In this document: in pieces, positions 43,936-55,205 of the stretch
Numbering within the stretch: position 1 is the first letter of the stretch
Layout: every line of letters begins with the position of its first letter
Assembly: GCA_963580285.1 (NCBI GenBank)
Contig: CAUZLF010000270.1
Span: 521,501 to 585,500 of the forward strand
Direction: 5' to 3'
From: Lucinisca nassula
Taxonomy: Eukaryota > Mollusca > Bivalvia > Lucinida > Lucinidae
DNA: 64,000 bases
Position numbers and translations under genes: made by a program
The notes under the pieces: model-generated
Told to the model about the DNA's origin: nothing
Database searches by the model: none
Seen by the model: the letters and a program-made list of their open reading frames with translations, nothing else

Positions 43936-44068
43936 TTCAAACAAATGAACCAATCGCGCCCAAGTGTCAAGACAGTTTCGCTTGGTGCGGTCCATTTTAA
44001 ATGGCGATTTCCACGACTGTATAACTCAGACTAGTGGATGAGTTAAGTTTAAATAAAAAGGCGCAATT

Positions 44069-44191
44069 ATGATGCGAAGATTTATTGCTGTTCTGCTTTT
44101 TATTATTTTCTTCAACGGAGGAATATACTGCGCATGCATCCGTAAGTACAAGAAGTATTATAATCGCTTAGAGCAGGAGCTAAAATCCTAA
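44069..44191 (+). other. Possible secreted-peptide ORF or signal-peptide exon
   Basis: The ATG at 44069 opens a signal-peptide-like start: MMRR then a hydrophobic stretch (FIAVLLFIIFF), NGG, and a CAC segment. A canonical splice donor GTAAGT begins at 44142, leaving exon phase 1. Read through, the frame ends at TAA 44189-44191 (40 residues). AAATAAAAAGG lies about 18 bp upstream. Unknown family. It could be exon 1 of a gene whose next exon is at 59571 (speculative) or chance. Confidence 0.35.
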
Positions 44192-44468
44192 CGGGTTTAC
44201 CAGTTTTCGCCTCTATTCAGTTTCTTTACTCTGAAACTGGATGGGAAACTATCCGAAAACGCAAACTAATTCTTATGTATGAAATTATTTCGGACGATAT
44301 ACCATATTATCTTAGATAGAATAAACGAAAGAATTTCTTACAACCTTGGAAATAGTGATAATTACGAAATACCATTTGCAAGACTTTGCTCCTTTGAAAC
44401 GTCGTTTTTCCCATTACAATCCGCACATTTTCAACGCTTAACCAATTCAAGTCCAATATTAGGAAACT

Positions 44469-44872
44469 AGAAGTAGAGGCAATGATCAGGAATCGATAAA
44501 ATCAACCCATAGCTCCATTCAGAGACACAAAATGGAAAGACATACAAACATGCAACAACAGAACTAATGGAAACACCAACACCGGAAAGCCAAAAGGACA
44601 GTTACTTTCCCACAAACTGGCCTATAGGCTACCCAAAATAAAATAACACAAGCGACACAAACACCTAAAGAGAAACCATAACAAAAATAAATCGCGGCAG
44701 AAGAACCGCCTTCGAACGGTCAGCGGAAACGAATTCCACTGGAGGGCTTAAATCGATTTTACGTGGCCACAATCCCCGCCCGTATTTCCATCGCTATTTA
44801 GACAAATAATTTGTTCAGTCCGCATGAAGGCCTGCTAACTCATCACTGCAACATCTCTGTGAACACAAATAG
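44469..44872 (-). mobile_element. Penelope-like 3' end
   Basis: TAGAAGTAGAGGCAATGATC terminus to AACATCTCTGTGAACACAAA. Confidence 0.85.
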
Positions 44873-45675
44873 ACAGGCATGCATACCGACAAACTACGGA
44901 ATCATTTAATGGGTGGAGAACGAAAATATAACGTTATACTCACACGAATAAGGCATAAATGTAGTAGTCGGAATTCCGATTTATGTAATGTTAACATTAT
45001 TTCTAATTTTCACGTTGAACCTATTTCCTGTAAAATGCGTTCTTAAACCTTGTGACGCGAACTACTTCCACATTTCTTCGACAATTTGTTAAGTTTTTGC
45101 ATATGCATTTGCAATGATATGTAGATGTGCCTAACATAAAATTCATTCTGCTCGGATGAAGTGTTCTGGAGTTAAGGCCCTAGATTTTCTCATAAATGCG
45201 CTAAAAAATCTTGTGACGCAAACGACCTACACATTTCTTCACCGAATGAGCTCTGTTATGTATTAGGATACACAACTAAACTGTGTGGATTCTAGCTCTG
45301 AACTAATTTATTTTTCAAAGAAACAGACGGCTACACTTTATCAGTGTTTATAGATATGGAGGGTGTGTTCCATTGTATTTACTCCTGATTAAGTCAATCC
45401 ATTAAGTTTATAAAACTGCTAATACACAACATTTTCCCTCCTCTAGAATGAAAGTCATCAAATGTAACATTTGTTTACATAGATGTTCAGTGACACTAGC
45501 TGTTGATCACTGCTGCATGCCGACTGCTCAGTTTTTAACGAAAATCCATTGTTTTCTGAAATCTTAATTGTAGCACTGGATACAATGATGAGCATAATGC
45601 ATACATGTATAATATTACGAAATATGTAAAACACAGATTACATAAAACTATCGTAGTCTGGACCAATTGAGACAA
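44873..45675. other. No gene recognised
   Basis: A diverged direct repeat: CTTGTGACGCGAACTACTTC (about 45052) and CTTGTGACGCAAACGACCTA (about 45213), about 160 bp apart. Otherwise unassigned. Confidence 0.5.
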
Positions 45676-46138
45676 AATAGAAGTATAGGCAATGACCAGG
45701 AATCGATACAATTAACCCGACGCTCCCATCAGAGACACCAAAGGGGAAGAAACACAAACACGAAGCAACAGACCCAAACGGTAACACCAAAAGCGGAAAG
45801 CCAAAATGACTACTTTCCCATAAAAGGGCCAAAATGCTGTCCAAAATAAAATAACATAAGCGACACAAACACCCAAAGACAAACCATAACAAAAATAAAC
45901 CACGACAGTGAAACCGCCTTGGAACGGTCAGCGGAAACGAACTCCACTGGGGGGGGGGGGGGGCTTAAATCGATTTTACGTGGCCACAATCCTCGCTCTT
46001 ACTTCCGTCGCGATTAAGACAAATAATTTGTTCAGTCCGCATGAAGGCCTCCTAACTCATCAGTGCAACATCTCGTGAACACAAAAATCAAAGAACCACA
46101 GAGATGAAACAACGGTGAGGACTCGACAACAAGAAACA
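45676..46138 (-). mobile_element. Penelope-like 3' end
   Basis: Terminus TAGAAGTATAGGCAATGACC, poly-G at 45950-45962, continues to GACTCGACAACAAGAAA. The frames within it are UTR. Confidence 0.85.
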
Positions 46139-46467
46139 ACAGATGTGAAAAGCACCTGCACCTCTTAGCATTGCACTTAGTAATACTAGGATACATTCCA
46201 CTTCTTTTGAACGGATTGGTATATTTCAGGAGAATCGGAGATTTGATAGGAGATAATTTAACTCTCAAATTACTTTTAAATAAATTGGTACTACCAGCTC
46301 CACTTAACTTAACGGAAGCGACAGAAAACTAATTTAGGGGCCTCACCAATACCGACGGCAACATAGCACTGAAATTATTAATAGAATGGCGGATCCGTAC
46401 AGAAGAAGCAGAATGTAACCTAAGGGGAGATATAGTAAGTTTAAATTTATTTGTGATACTCATGTAA
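46139..46467 (+). pseudogene. Broken coding frame, possibly a death-fold domain exon
   Basis: One frame stays open from the Penelope-like junction to TAG/TAA-type ends with a single internal TAA (46331-46333). It reads ...RIGDLIGDNLTLKLLLNKLV... then GNIALKLLIEWRIRTEEAEC NLRGDI. Leu-rich helices followed by a WRxRT motif recall death-domain-type modules, which are expanded in bivalves, but the resemblance is from memory and weak. GTAAGT at 46434 could be a donor. Confidence 0.3.
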
Positions 46468-46891
46468 GTTGTAAGGGACCGATACCGTCCAAACTAAAGC
46501 GATATTCATACCGGTCATTAAGTTAAACAGTAAGCGGAAGAACTGTAAATCCTTCAAATAGAAGCCGCCCCAAAAGAAGGCTAGTATAACAAAAGCCCAC
46601 AAAACAGCTATGTCTATAAAAAGCCCATAGATATCAAACAGGCAACGAGATACGAACATCGGTCCAATCAAGACCTTCAACAGGTATCAAAAGGATGTCA
46701 GATTAAGGAACGATGAAAAACCATTGTAAAAGCAAGCCGTTATCATTCATAAACATTTCATTCAACCTAAACTTCATTAATAAGAAATTTTCCCATGTAA
46801 AGCAATATATTCTACTACTACATTCCCCAGCTGATAAGCCCATTCATGAAAATTGCTTGCCGGAAAGAAACCAGACTTGCCGGAAAGAAAG

Positions 46892-46931
46892 CTGACGAGC
46901 CTTTATTAGCCGAAACTACGTAGTATGACCC
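46892..46931 (+). ncRNA. Degenerate hammerhead (family B, upstream)
   Basis: CTGACGA (allowed at N7), GAAA, CTACGTAG and TA then TGACCC are present. Helix II lost a base and the helix I 5' strand is absent, so it is truncated and likely inactive. Confidence 0.6.
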
Positions 46932-47266
46932 ATCTTCTTTCTTATGAATGTTTTCATTGCTCTTAAAGGAACTCATTTTTGATTTTTATTTGCCTTCACT
47001 GCAGCTGGTGTTGTGCCGTGTGGCGGCCGTAAAACGTCTCCCCGTACATCAACCATAGTGCAGTTTATATTTTACTTTTGGTCCTTTGAGATCAGCGTGG
47101 ATATTCTGAGAAATCAGAAATAAATTATTGGTTTAGACTCATTCTAGACAGGTTTTTATTTATTTGGACCCCATTTTGATTTATATCAGTCTTTGAATCG
47201 ACTGCCTATTCGAAATTCGCAAAATTGCAGTATTTTTCCTCTGGCTTTCTTTTCCGGATCATTACA

Positions 47267-47312
47267 GGGTCACTGATGAGGCTTTATTAGCCGAAACTAC
47301 GTAGTATGACCC
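47267..47312 (+). ncRNA. Type-I hammerhead ribozyme (family B)
   Basis: GGGTCA, CTGATGA, helix II GGCT-TTATT-AGCC, GAAA, palindromic helix III CTACGTAG, TA, TGACCC. Helix I is a perfect 6-bp pair. Cleavage is predicted after the A of GTA (between 47306 and 47307). Compared with family A there are compensatory changes in helices I, II and III with the core unchanged. Confidence 0.88.
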
Positions 47313-47848
47313 ATCTTCTTTCTTATGACTGTTTTCATTGCTCTTAAAGGAACTCATTTTTGATTTTTATTTACACTACTGCATCCGAGATAAGAAGGTG
47401 ATCATTACAACTTATCTCATCATATTCATTACAGTAAGGGGTTTATTATGTCTTTTTTTTATCTGTAACTAGCCTTTGTGCACACATCCGACTACTGTCT
47501 CACTGATAAGACAGCCTTTCAGGTGGCTTCCGAATTCGAAGAGGATAACGCCTTTGCGTAGGAAAGTCATCGTTCCTAGAAACTGGCCCGCCGGTTACAT
47601 TTTGTGCGCTGGTATCCACTGATACGTTCGTGATAGAATCCTGCATCCTCGACTCAACTGATGTTCTTACCATTTGATCAGCATGCCTACGCCAGTTACC
47701 CCGACCTTCTGTCGTTACTTTGTACCAAAAACGGTCCAGTTTTCTCGGTAATTTTCGCGTTTGTCCATTTCCTACCATTTTCGCGGTAGTCTCGAACCAT
47801 AACATTCTACCCTTCATTAAACTGTGGGCGATTTGGCTCCGGTAAGCT

Positions 47849-49393
47849 TTCTAAAGAGCATAATAATTATACACTTTGGTCATGTCAGAAAGTGTGTGAT
47901 GCCCTCACCTTTCTACTTGATAATATTTATATTAGATTCGGTACTAAGTTATTTAGACAAATTGTGGGTATTCCGATGGGTACGAATTGCGCACCTCTTG
48001 TAGCTGATCTGTTCTTGTATTGTTATGAAAGAGGCTTCATGTTGTCGCTTTCCATTGATAACCAATCTGAAATTATTGAAGCTTTTAGCTCCACTTCTAG
48101 ATATTTAGATGATTTATTAAATATTGATAATACCTATTTCGATGGTTTGATCAGTCAGATTTACCCCCCAGAACTTCAATTAAATAAAGCAAATTCTTCT
48201 GATACCGAGGCCCCGTTTTTGGATTTACATCTGTCTATTGTAGATGGGTTTGTTTCGTGCAAAATTTATGATAAACGCGATGACTTTGATTTTTGAGATT
48301 GTAAAATTTCCTTTTTTGGATGGTGATGTTCCTCGTGCGCCATCATAAGGCGTTTATATTTCGCAATTAATTCGATTTGCTAGAGTGTCTAGTCATGTAA
48401 CTGACTTCAACACTCGTAATAAATTATTAACAGCTAAACTCCTTAATCAGGGTTATCGGTACCATAAACTACGCAAAGCATTTTCAAAATTTTATAGACG
48501 CCATTCTGATTTAATTTCAAAATTCAATATTGGACTTAAATCTCTTCTGCAACAAGGTCTATCGGAACCCGAATTTTATGGTGACTTAGTATATAAATTC
48601 AGAAAAATATATAACCGCAATGACTTCAGCACCCAATTTCGTAAAATCATTCTTCGATATAAAAAGATTGGGTACAACATGGATGTTATACGACAGACTG
48701 CATGCATGGTAGTTAACCCAATCACGGTTGGCAACTTTGCTTCCCTCTTTAATTGCACGCCGGTGGGTCAGGCCTCAGATTCTATGACGGCTCCAACGTA
48801 AAGGCTTATTGAGAATTAGAGAGATCTAATTCTTGGTAATGTTGGTTGGTGCCTGATGCTCTGTCTCTGGTCGGGCCCATCGGAGTCTAACTGTTGGTTT
48901 TCTTTTGCTCCAGCATTTCAGTGGTTTCTTGCTGTCGAGTCCTCACCGTTGTCTCACCTCTGTGGTTCTTTGATATTTTGTGTTCACGGAGATGTTGCAC
49001 TGATGAGTTAGGAGGCCTTCATGCGGACTGAACAAATTATTTGTCTAAATCGCGACGGAAGTAAGGGCGAGGATTGTGGCCACGTAAAATCGATTTAAGC
49101 CCCCCAGTGGAACTCTTTCCACTGGGGGAAATCTTTCCACTGACCGTTCCAAGGCGGTTCTTCTGTGGCGATTTATTTATGTTGTTGTTTGTTACTGACT
49201 GTGTGTATCACTTGTGTCTTTTAATTTTGGATGGCCATATGACCATTTTGTGGGAAATTAACTGTCCTTATGGCCTTCCTTTGTTTAGGTTTCCATTATG
49301 GTCTGGTCGCTTAATGTTTGTATTTCTTTCCCTTTGGTGTCTTTGGTGGGTGGAGTAAGTTAATTGTATCGATTCCTGATCTTTGTTTACTTC
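47849..49393 (+). mobile_element. Penelope-like element, longest copy (RT core to 3' end)
   Basis: 1545 bp, 5'-truncated within RT, inserted in the gypsy integrase. Runs from the RT core through the ORF end (48799-48801) and the 3' UTR to TTTACTTCTA. Possible short duplication GCTTTC / CTTTTC at the edges. Confidence 0.9.
47852..48801 (+). pseudogene. Penelope-like reverse transcriptase (core to C-terminus)
   Basis: Core: CDALTFLLDNIYIRFGTK, GIPMGTNCAPLVADLFLYCY (RT palm) and SRYLDDLLNI (catalytic YxDD). Continues with LQLNKANSSDTEAPFLDLHL and FVSCKIYDKRDDF. A frameshift near 48292 and TAA at 48347 break it; the C-terminal region is open 48385-48801. The LPKLH motif of the N-terminal part is seen only in the 59.9-kb relic. 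Penelope-like assignment is from the RT style (PKLHx near the start, no GIY-YIG seen). Confidence 0.85.
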
Positions 49394-50255
49394 TACTTTT
49401 CAAAATGCTTTTTCTCAACTGTGTCCCGAACATTGGGTTTAATTAGATCTAACCGTGAACGTAGGTTCCGTCCTAGAAATAATTGTGCGGGGCTCTCATT
49501 TGTTGTTGCATGTGACGCATTTCTATATGCAAGAAGAAAACTGCCAATTTTCTGATGTAATGAACTACCGTCTGCGGAAGCAGATTTCATTGCCAAATTG
49601 AAAGTTTGTACGAATCTTTCAACAAGTCCCTGTGTAGCTGGATGCCACGACACTGATGTTTTGTGAATAATTCCATTATTCTTCACAAATGTTTGAAATA
49701 GTTCTGACGTGAACGTCGGGATATTGTCAGATATTATTTGTTTCACTTCTCCAACTGAGCCCATATTTGCCCTAATACATCTATTGTTTTTGCTGAAGTA
49801 ATGGAGTTCATTACGTGTATTTCTGGCCATTTTGAATGTGCATCTACTGTGATAAAGAACATATGTTCCAGAAATGGTCCTGCGAAATCGACATGGATCC
49901 GTTCCCAGGGTGCCTTTCATTTTCGAAGGAGTTACGGCCCTCTCCTCAAATTGGCTCCCACGGGGGCATTGCTCACTTATAGTGAAAGCTCTTGTTCATT
50001 TTATGTATGAAAGTCAGTGGGTAATGATCACAGAAAACGACAATCGGTTCAGCAGTAGAAGTAAGATAAACTTCGAAATGTTGCAGCCAGATTCTTGCTC
50101 TGCAACTGTCTTTGTTAGAGAATTAATCTTTATAAGAGTCTGTAAGCATTTTTGTCCTTTCAAGTTCTGGTATAAGAATACTTAGAGAACACCATTCCAG
50201 TCATTGTCCGGCAAATACTGAATTTCTTGTTCAAGATATTTTTGTTTCGTATGGG

Positions 50256-50405
50256 TTTTTTGGTTTGGTTTGGTTTGGAGTTTTACGGCCCAGTCAACAC
50301 TATTTAGGTCATTTTTGAGCCGGTCAGTTTACCTATCAACACTTTCCTGGGCAGGCTTATACGTAAGCGGTTAACCAGTACAGTGCACATTCTATCGCCA
50401 GAAAA
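50256..50405 (-). mobile_element. SINE family G, 5'-truncated
   Basis: Flanked by the 13-bp duplication TGTTTCGTATGGG (50243-50255, 50406-50418). Contains only the 3' half (GGAGTTTTACGGCCCAGTC in plus view). Confidence 0.9.
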
Positions 50406-51538
50406 TGTTTCGTATGGGTGTTGTTTTACATGTGGCCACATCGTGAAATATTCCGTTCGTCCGGGTTGGAATGTCAGGAAATAAGTGTATCATGTTTCTT
50501 TGAGCTGACTGAAGATTGGTCAGAGCAGCCTCACAAGCTTTTGAAGGTCTTGTTTTGAAATCAGACACATACTGAAGTCAATTTAAGGAAGTGTCATGAT
50601 TAGAGACAAATTTCTCTTTCAGAAGTTTCAAAGGACCACGAACAGTATGGCCAAATACTAATTCAAATGGACTGAAGCCAAGGGATTCTTGAACAGATTC
50701 TCTAACAGCAATTAAAAGCAGATGGATGCCTTAACCCAAATTACTGTCTGTGACAAAGCAATATGATCTTATCATGTTTTTCATTGTTTGATGGAATCTC
50801 TCAAGGGCACCCTGACTTTCAGGGTGATAGGCTGGTGACTTATAATGTACTATGCCTAGTTCATGCATTACTTGTTGAAAATTCCGGACATAAAATTTGA
50901 ACATTGGTCTGACGGAAAAGTTTTGGGAAGACCAACAAAGGTGAAAAACTTCACTAAGGCCTTGACAAGTATCTTAGTTTTGATATTTGTTAGTAGAATG
51001 GCTTCAGGAAAACGTGTGGAAGCACACATAATAGTCGAAGATATTCACAATCAGATTTAGTTCTGGGCAAGGGACCCACACAGTCTGTAAGTATTCGACT
51101 GAACGGTTCATCAAAAGCAGGTATATGCTTTAAATGAGCCTTAGGTATAGTCTGATTGGGTTTTCCTACCATTTGACATGTATGGCAGGACCTGCAATGT
51201 TGAGAAACATCAGATTTAAACCCAGGCCAATAAAATATCTTGTGATATGTTTTTTATTAACTTAAATGTCCTGACATGGAAGTTTCATGGGCTAAATTCA
51301 ATATTTCTGGGCGATAATCCCACGGATCTACTATCCGATGGTTGACAGTCCACTCGTCTTCTGCTGAGAGGTTTTATGGACGCCATTTTCTCATAAGAAT
51401 GTCATTGTTGACATAATAACAGACTGGACCTGAGAAATTCCTGCTCATCTAAAGCCCTTTCAAACAATGGGAAAATTTCAGGATCCTTGTGCTGTTCCAT
51501 AGCTAGTTGTGAGCCGGACATAGAGGATCTTACACGAG

Positions 51539-51658
51539 TGTTCATGTATTATTGAATTTATTAAAAGAGTTGTGGTAAAGGGATAAAATGCGCGGCTTTG
51601 CCGAGCATTTTATCCCTTTTCCTCAACGAGGTCAATAAATTCAATAATACATGAGCAC
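51539..51658. mobile_element. Palindromic MITE, 120 bp, in the gypsy relic
   Basis: Ends GTGTTCATGTATTATTGAAT and ATTCAATAATACATGAGCAC are inverted. An inner hairpin has AAGGGATAAAATGC arms. It sits between the protease and integrase relics. Confidence 0.75.
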
Positions 51659-52491
51659 AAATGCAAGATTCTATTTATCATATGACATTTAAAACGCATT
51701 TTATTCACGATTGTTTACAAAAATGTCAATATTCCGCCGTTAGTAAACGTGACGTTGTTAATTTAACGTTACGGGACGTATCTAGCTAATTTGCATATTT
51801 AATCCACTAGTGGATTATCGAAAATATTACATGGCGTTATTACACTCTCAGACACGACGTCATATGAAAAATTTTGTCATGACCTAGATCGAAAGATGAG
51901 TAATTGTCATGAAAAATGTTCTGCTTATCAGGCAGGCTTGAAGACAGAGACCGTGATATCTTTTCATTAAAAGACTGACCCAAAAAGGTGTCATTTAAAT
52001 CAAAATCCTGTTTCCCATCAGTTTGCTTTGTCTTACGTGCCATAGCCTTTGTGACTGCACAGGACGGATAAATATCAAGAATTTCCTGCTCAATGGAGTC
52101 AGGTGGTTGGTCTATGCAAGGATTAAAAATCTAAAGTGGCTTTACCACAACCTTATCTACAGCTAAGTCATTGCCTAGCAATAAATGAACAACTTTTAAA
52201 GGCAAAGATACCAAGTTTGATGACAAATAAACGTTATGAAGCGGAACATTACCAAATCTACATTCCACTCCCTGAATAAAGAAACTTTGGCCCAAAAAAG
52301 GCAGAGTATCTGCCAGAATGAGCGACAGAGAAGCTCCACTATCTTGTTAGATTGTAATAGGGGTAGGATGGGCATAGCTGTCACCATTTAGTGGCACCAA
52401 ACCATCTAATAAGAATGGTTAATAAATCTCCATAACTGAATCAGTCTCTGATAATTTGGTATCAGAAAGACTTTCCTCCCTTACACAAAAT

Positions 52492-52745
52492 AGGAGTGGA
52501 GGCAATGATCAGGAATCGATACAATTAACCCACAGCTCCCTTCAAAGACAAAGAAGGGAAAGAAACACAAACATGAAACACCGGAACATAATGTGAACAT
52601 CCATAGCGGAAAGCCAAAAGGACAGTTACTTTCGCACAAAATGGCCAATTGGCTATCCAAAACAAAATAATATAAACGATACTTACACTCAAAGTCAAAC
52701 CATAACAAAAATAAACCGCGACAGAAGAGCCGCCTTGAAACGGTC
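52492..52745 (-). mobile_element. Penelope-like 3' end in gypsy relic
   Basis: TAGGAGTGGAGGCAATGATC to CCTTGAAACGGTCAG, followed by T and G runs. Confidence 0.85.
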
Positions 52746-53495
52746 AGTGATTTTTTTTTTGGGTGGGGGGGGGGGGAGAATTTGGTTTTGCGGCCATTCC
52801 AAGATTATTTCACTCATTTCGAGCCGATCGTTAATCAGAGGTGGGCGAAAACCGGAGTTCCCGTAGAAAAAAACAACTGACCTTCCGTTGCAGAACTTGG
52901 CCTCACATGTGACCCACGGGAGGCTTAAGCTGGTGTTGTCTTTCTCTCCTCCTCTTCAATTGTAAACATTCAGAGATCAAAAGACCTGTATTTTTACAAA
53001 AATTGAGATTGAGATAAGGGATTCTGGTCTTTGCTTTCACCAGAAGCTTTGGAAAGACTCTGGCCATGTTTTTAGCAGAAGGTTTGGAAGGATTCTGGCT
53101 TTTATTTTCACCAGAATGTTGGGGTGTAGGAGTCAATGTATGGCTATAACTGCCATATGGATTACTAGGATAGAATCTTGGACCTGCCTGTGGGTAAAAG
53201 GCTTTTTAGGATAAGGCCTGTTCACAAATGAAACTTTATGAGTCAAAGCATACGCATCTGCCAAACGAGAAGCTTCTTCTAAAGTTTCAAACTATCTCTC
53301 GAGAAAAGACTTAATATCTGACTTTATGCACCGTTTAAATTCTTCAACAACGACAAGTTGTCAAGAGTTTTTCTTGATTAGAGCCCACTTTTTTAAGAAG
53401 AACACCACCTATCAAATAACTGTTCTTTGGTTCGAGATAATCCTACATGGGTCTGGGAAATTTCCTTTTTACAATCCCTAAATGTCTGCCTGTCA

Positions 53496-53812
53496 AATAG
53501 AAGTGGAGGCAATGATAGGAATCGATACACAGCTCCCATCAGCTCCCATCAGAGACAACAAAGGGAAAGAAACACAAACATGAAACAACATAAACTAATG
53601 GAAACATCAATAGCGGAAAGCCAAAATGGCAGTTACTTTCCCACAAAATGGCCAAAAGGCTATCCAAAGTAAAATAATATAAGCGACAAAAACCCTGATT
53701 AAGAAGTTTAGCCGTTAACAATTTATCACGGGTGTTGAAGATTAAGTCTCTCTCATAACAAAACAAAAACATATCAGCCACAAGTGGTGCGCAATTAGTA
53801 CCCATCGGAATT
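53496..53812 (-). mobile_element. Penelope-like fragment, internally deleted
   Basis: 3' terminus (TAGAAGTGGAGGCAATGAT) to about 53690, then directly two RT patches (KLLTAKLLNQG, then MGTNCAPLVADMFLFCYERD at 53805-53745). The ORF middle is missing. Confidence 0.75.
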
Positions 53813-54460
53813 GCACGCCGATGGGTCAGCTCTCAGAATCTATGACGGTTCCAGAGTAAAGGCTTACTGCGAATTAGAGATATCTAATTCTATGTAATGT
53901 TGGATGATGCCTGATGCTCTGTCTCTGGTCGGGCCCATCGGAGTCTGACTGTTAACTGTTCTTTTGCTCCAGCATTTCAGAGGTTTCTTGCTGTAGAGTC
54001 ATCAACGTTGTTTCGTCTCTGTGGTTGTTTCCTTTTTTGTGTTCACGGCGTTGTTGAACTGATGGGTAAGGAGGCCTTCATGCGGACTGAACAAATTATT
54101 TGTCTAAATCGCGACGGTGGTAAGGGCAATGACTATGGCCACGTAAAATTGATTTAAGCCCCGACCCCTCAACCCCCACCTCCCAGTGGAATTCGTTTCA
54201 CTGAAGGTTCCAAGGCGGTTCTTCTGTCGCCGTTTTTTTGTTATGGTTTGGCTTTGAGTGTTTGTTTCGCTTATATTATTATGTTTTGGATAGCCAATTG
54301 GCCATTTTGTCGGAAAGTAACTGTCCTTTCGTCTTTCCGCTATTGATGTTTCCTTAAGGGTCCGGTGTTTCATGTTTGTGTTTCTTTCCCCTTTGTGTCT
54401 ATGATGGGAGCTGTTGGTTAATTGTACCGATTCCTCATCATTGCCTTCACTTCTATTTTG
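53813..54460 (+). mobile_element. Penelope-like 3' end, head-to-head with the preceding copy
   Basis: TTGCACGCCGATGGGTCAGC through the UTR to TTCACTTCTATTTT. Joined in inverted orientation at CCCATCGG/CCGATGGG. Confidence 0.8.
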
Positions 54461-54533
54461 AAGTCAGATAAAATTGCTAGACACTCTAGCCATTCAAATT
54501 AATTGCGAAATATAAGCAAACATTAGCAGTTAA

Positions 54534-55070
54534 AGGTGCATTATTGTGCTATCCGGAAAAAAATGCTTCCAAAAATAAAATACATATAGCCGGTATTTTT
54601 CTTTGAAACTATACAATTGAATGCATTTTATGCAAAAATGCGAACAACTATGATGACAGGTAAACGAGTTTGAGAGGGATTCCCTAACTAGGTTTCGAAC
54701 ACTAGTTAGATCTATTTTTAGTTCGTGACAAAAATAGAATCCCCATATATGACGTTATGCGATGTTCATTTTTGGCCTTGTTTGCTTAGGCCATGCCTGA
54801 ATCGGAAAAAAAATATGACGCTGAATACCATGCCATAAGTAACTACACTCAGAGACGATACTGTCGCCATGTATGTGTAAAGTGACAGATTTATTTTTAG
54901 AACAGAAATTCCGAACACATGTTCAGAGCGAGGGGTAAACCCGAATGAAAACGACCATTTTCAAGTTCTGAAGCTGTATTTGGCTCCAAAAGTGTACACA
55001 TGACAAGGAGTATGCATTGAAGATAAAAACCAGAAAAAAAATTGAGACCCGGTAGCTCAATAATGCACCT
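54534..55070 (+). mobile_element. TTAA-flanked MITE, 537 bp
   Basis: Terminal repeats of about 22 bp (AGGTGCATTATTGTGCTA... / reverse of TAGCTCAATAATGCACCT), with TTAA at 54530-54533 and 55071-55074. No ORF. piggyBac-like target preference. Confidence 0.75.
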
Positions 55071-55205
55071 TTAAAACTAATTTCGATTACCTTACATAGC
55101 TTGTCATAAAAATCGAGCTTTCTTCATTTCTGATCTTCATAAAAGCTATAATTTATGGCCCTGTCAGAGATTTTGTGTGCTTTTCTTCAATGTGCCCCCC
55201 CCCCC

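Larger units (their letters stand above)
46892..47375 (+). mobile_element. Retrozyme-like repeat (family B), 381-bp unit
   Basis: Landmark TGACCC at 46926 and 47307, one full 381-bp unit between two hammerhead sites plus the start of a second. It carries the conserved box (CACTGCAGCTGGTG ... GTGGCGGCCGTAAAACG) shared with families A and C. About 0.5 kb upstream of the Penelope-like copy with the RT core. Confidence 0.75.
47500..49985 (-). pseudogene. Ty3/gypsy integrase, split by a Penelope-like insertion
   Basis: Minus strand: 49985-49394 carries the integrase core (RANMGSVGEVKQIISDNIPT, then SWHPATQGLVERFVQTFN, the D and E regions) and YRNASHATTNESPAQLFLG. 47848-47500 carries the C-terminal part (RGNWRRHADQMV, then RRYPLRIRKPPERL). 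Frameshifts lie near 49700-49850. The two halves abut once 47849-49393 is removed. Confidence 0.85.
49985..53480 (-). pseudogene. Ty3/gypsy element with integrase upstream of RT (gmr1-like), degenerate
   Basis: Minus order: gag (about 53480-53250, LEEASRLADAYALTHKVSFV), a decayed zinc-knuckle region (53136-52903), protease (DSGAS near 52340, preceded by an in-frame stop), integrase (about 51540-50600: zinc region near 51220, IPAFDEPFSRILTDCVGPLP, then SPFELVFGHTVRGPLKLL), a linker FPDIPTRTNGIFHDV (about 50450), RT N-terminus (KYLEQEIQYL, about 50235) and the RNase H end (HFEVYLTSTAEPIVVF, 50090-49990). The RT core is deleted. Integrase before RT is the gmr1-clade order. Several stops and insertions. 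Confidence 0.75.

Noticed and set aside
46447..46680. 77-codon minus-strand hydrophobic frame
   Set aside because: Could be a membrane segment, but no homologue, no start context and no neighbouring exons are recognised.
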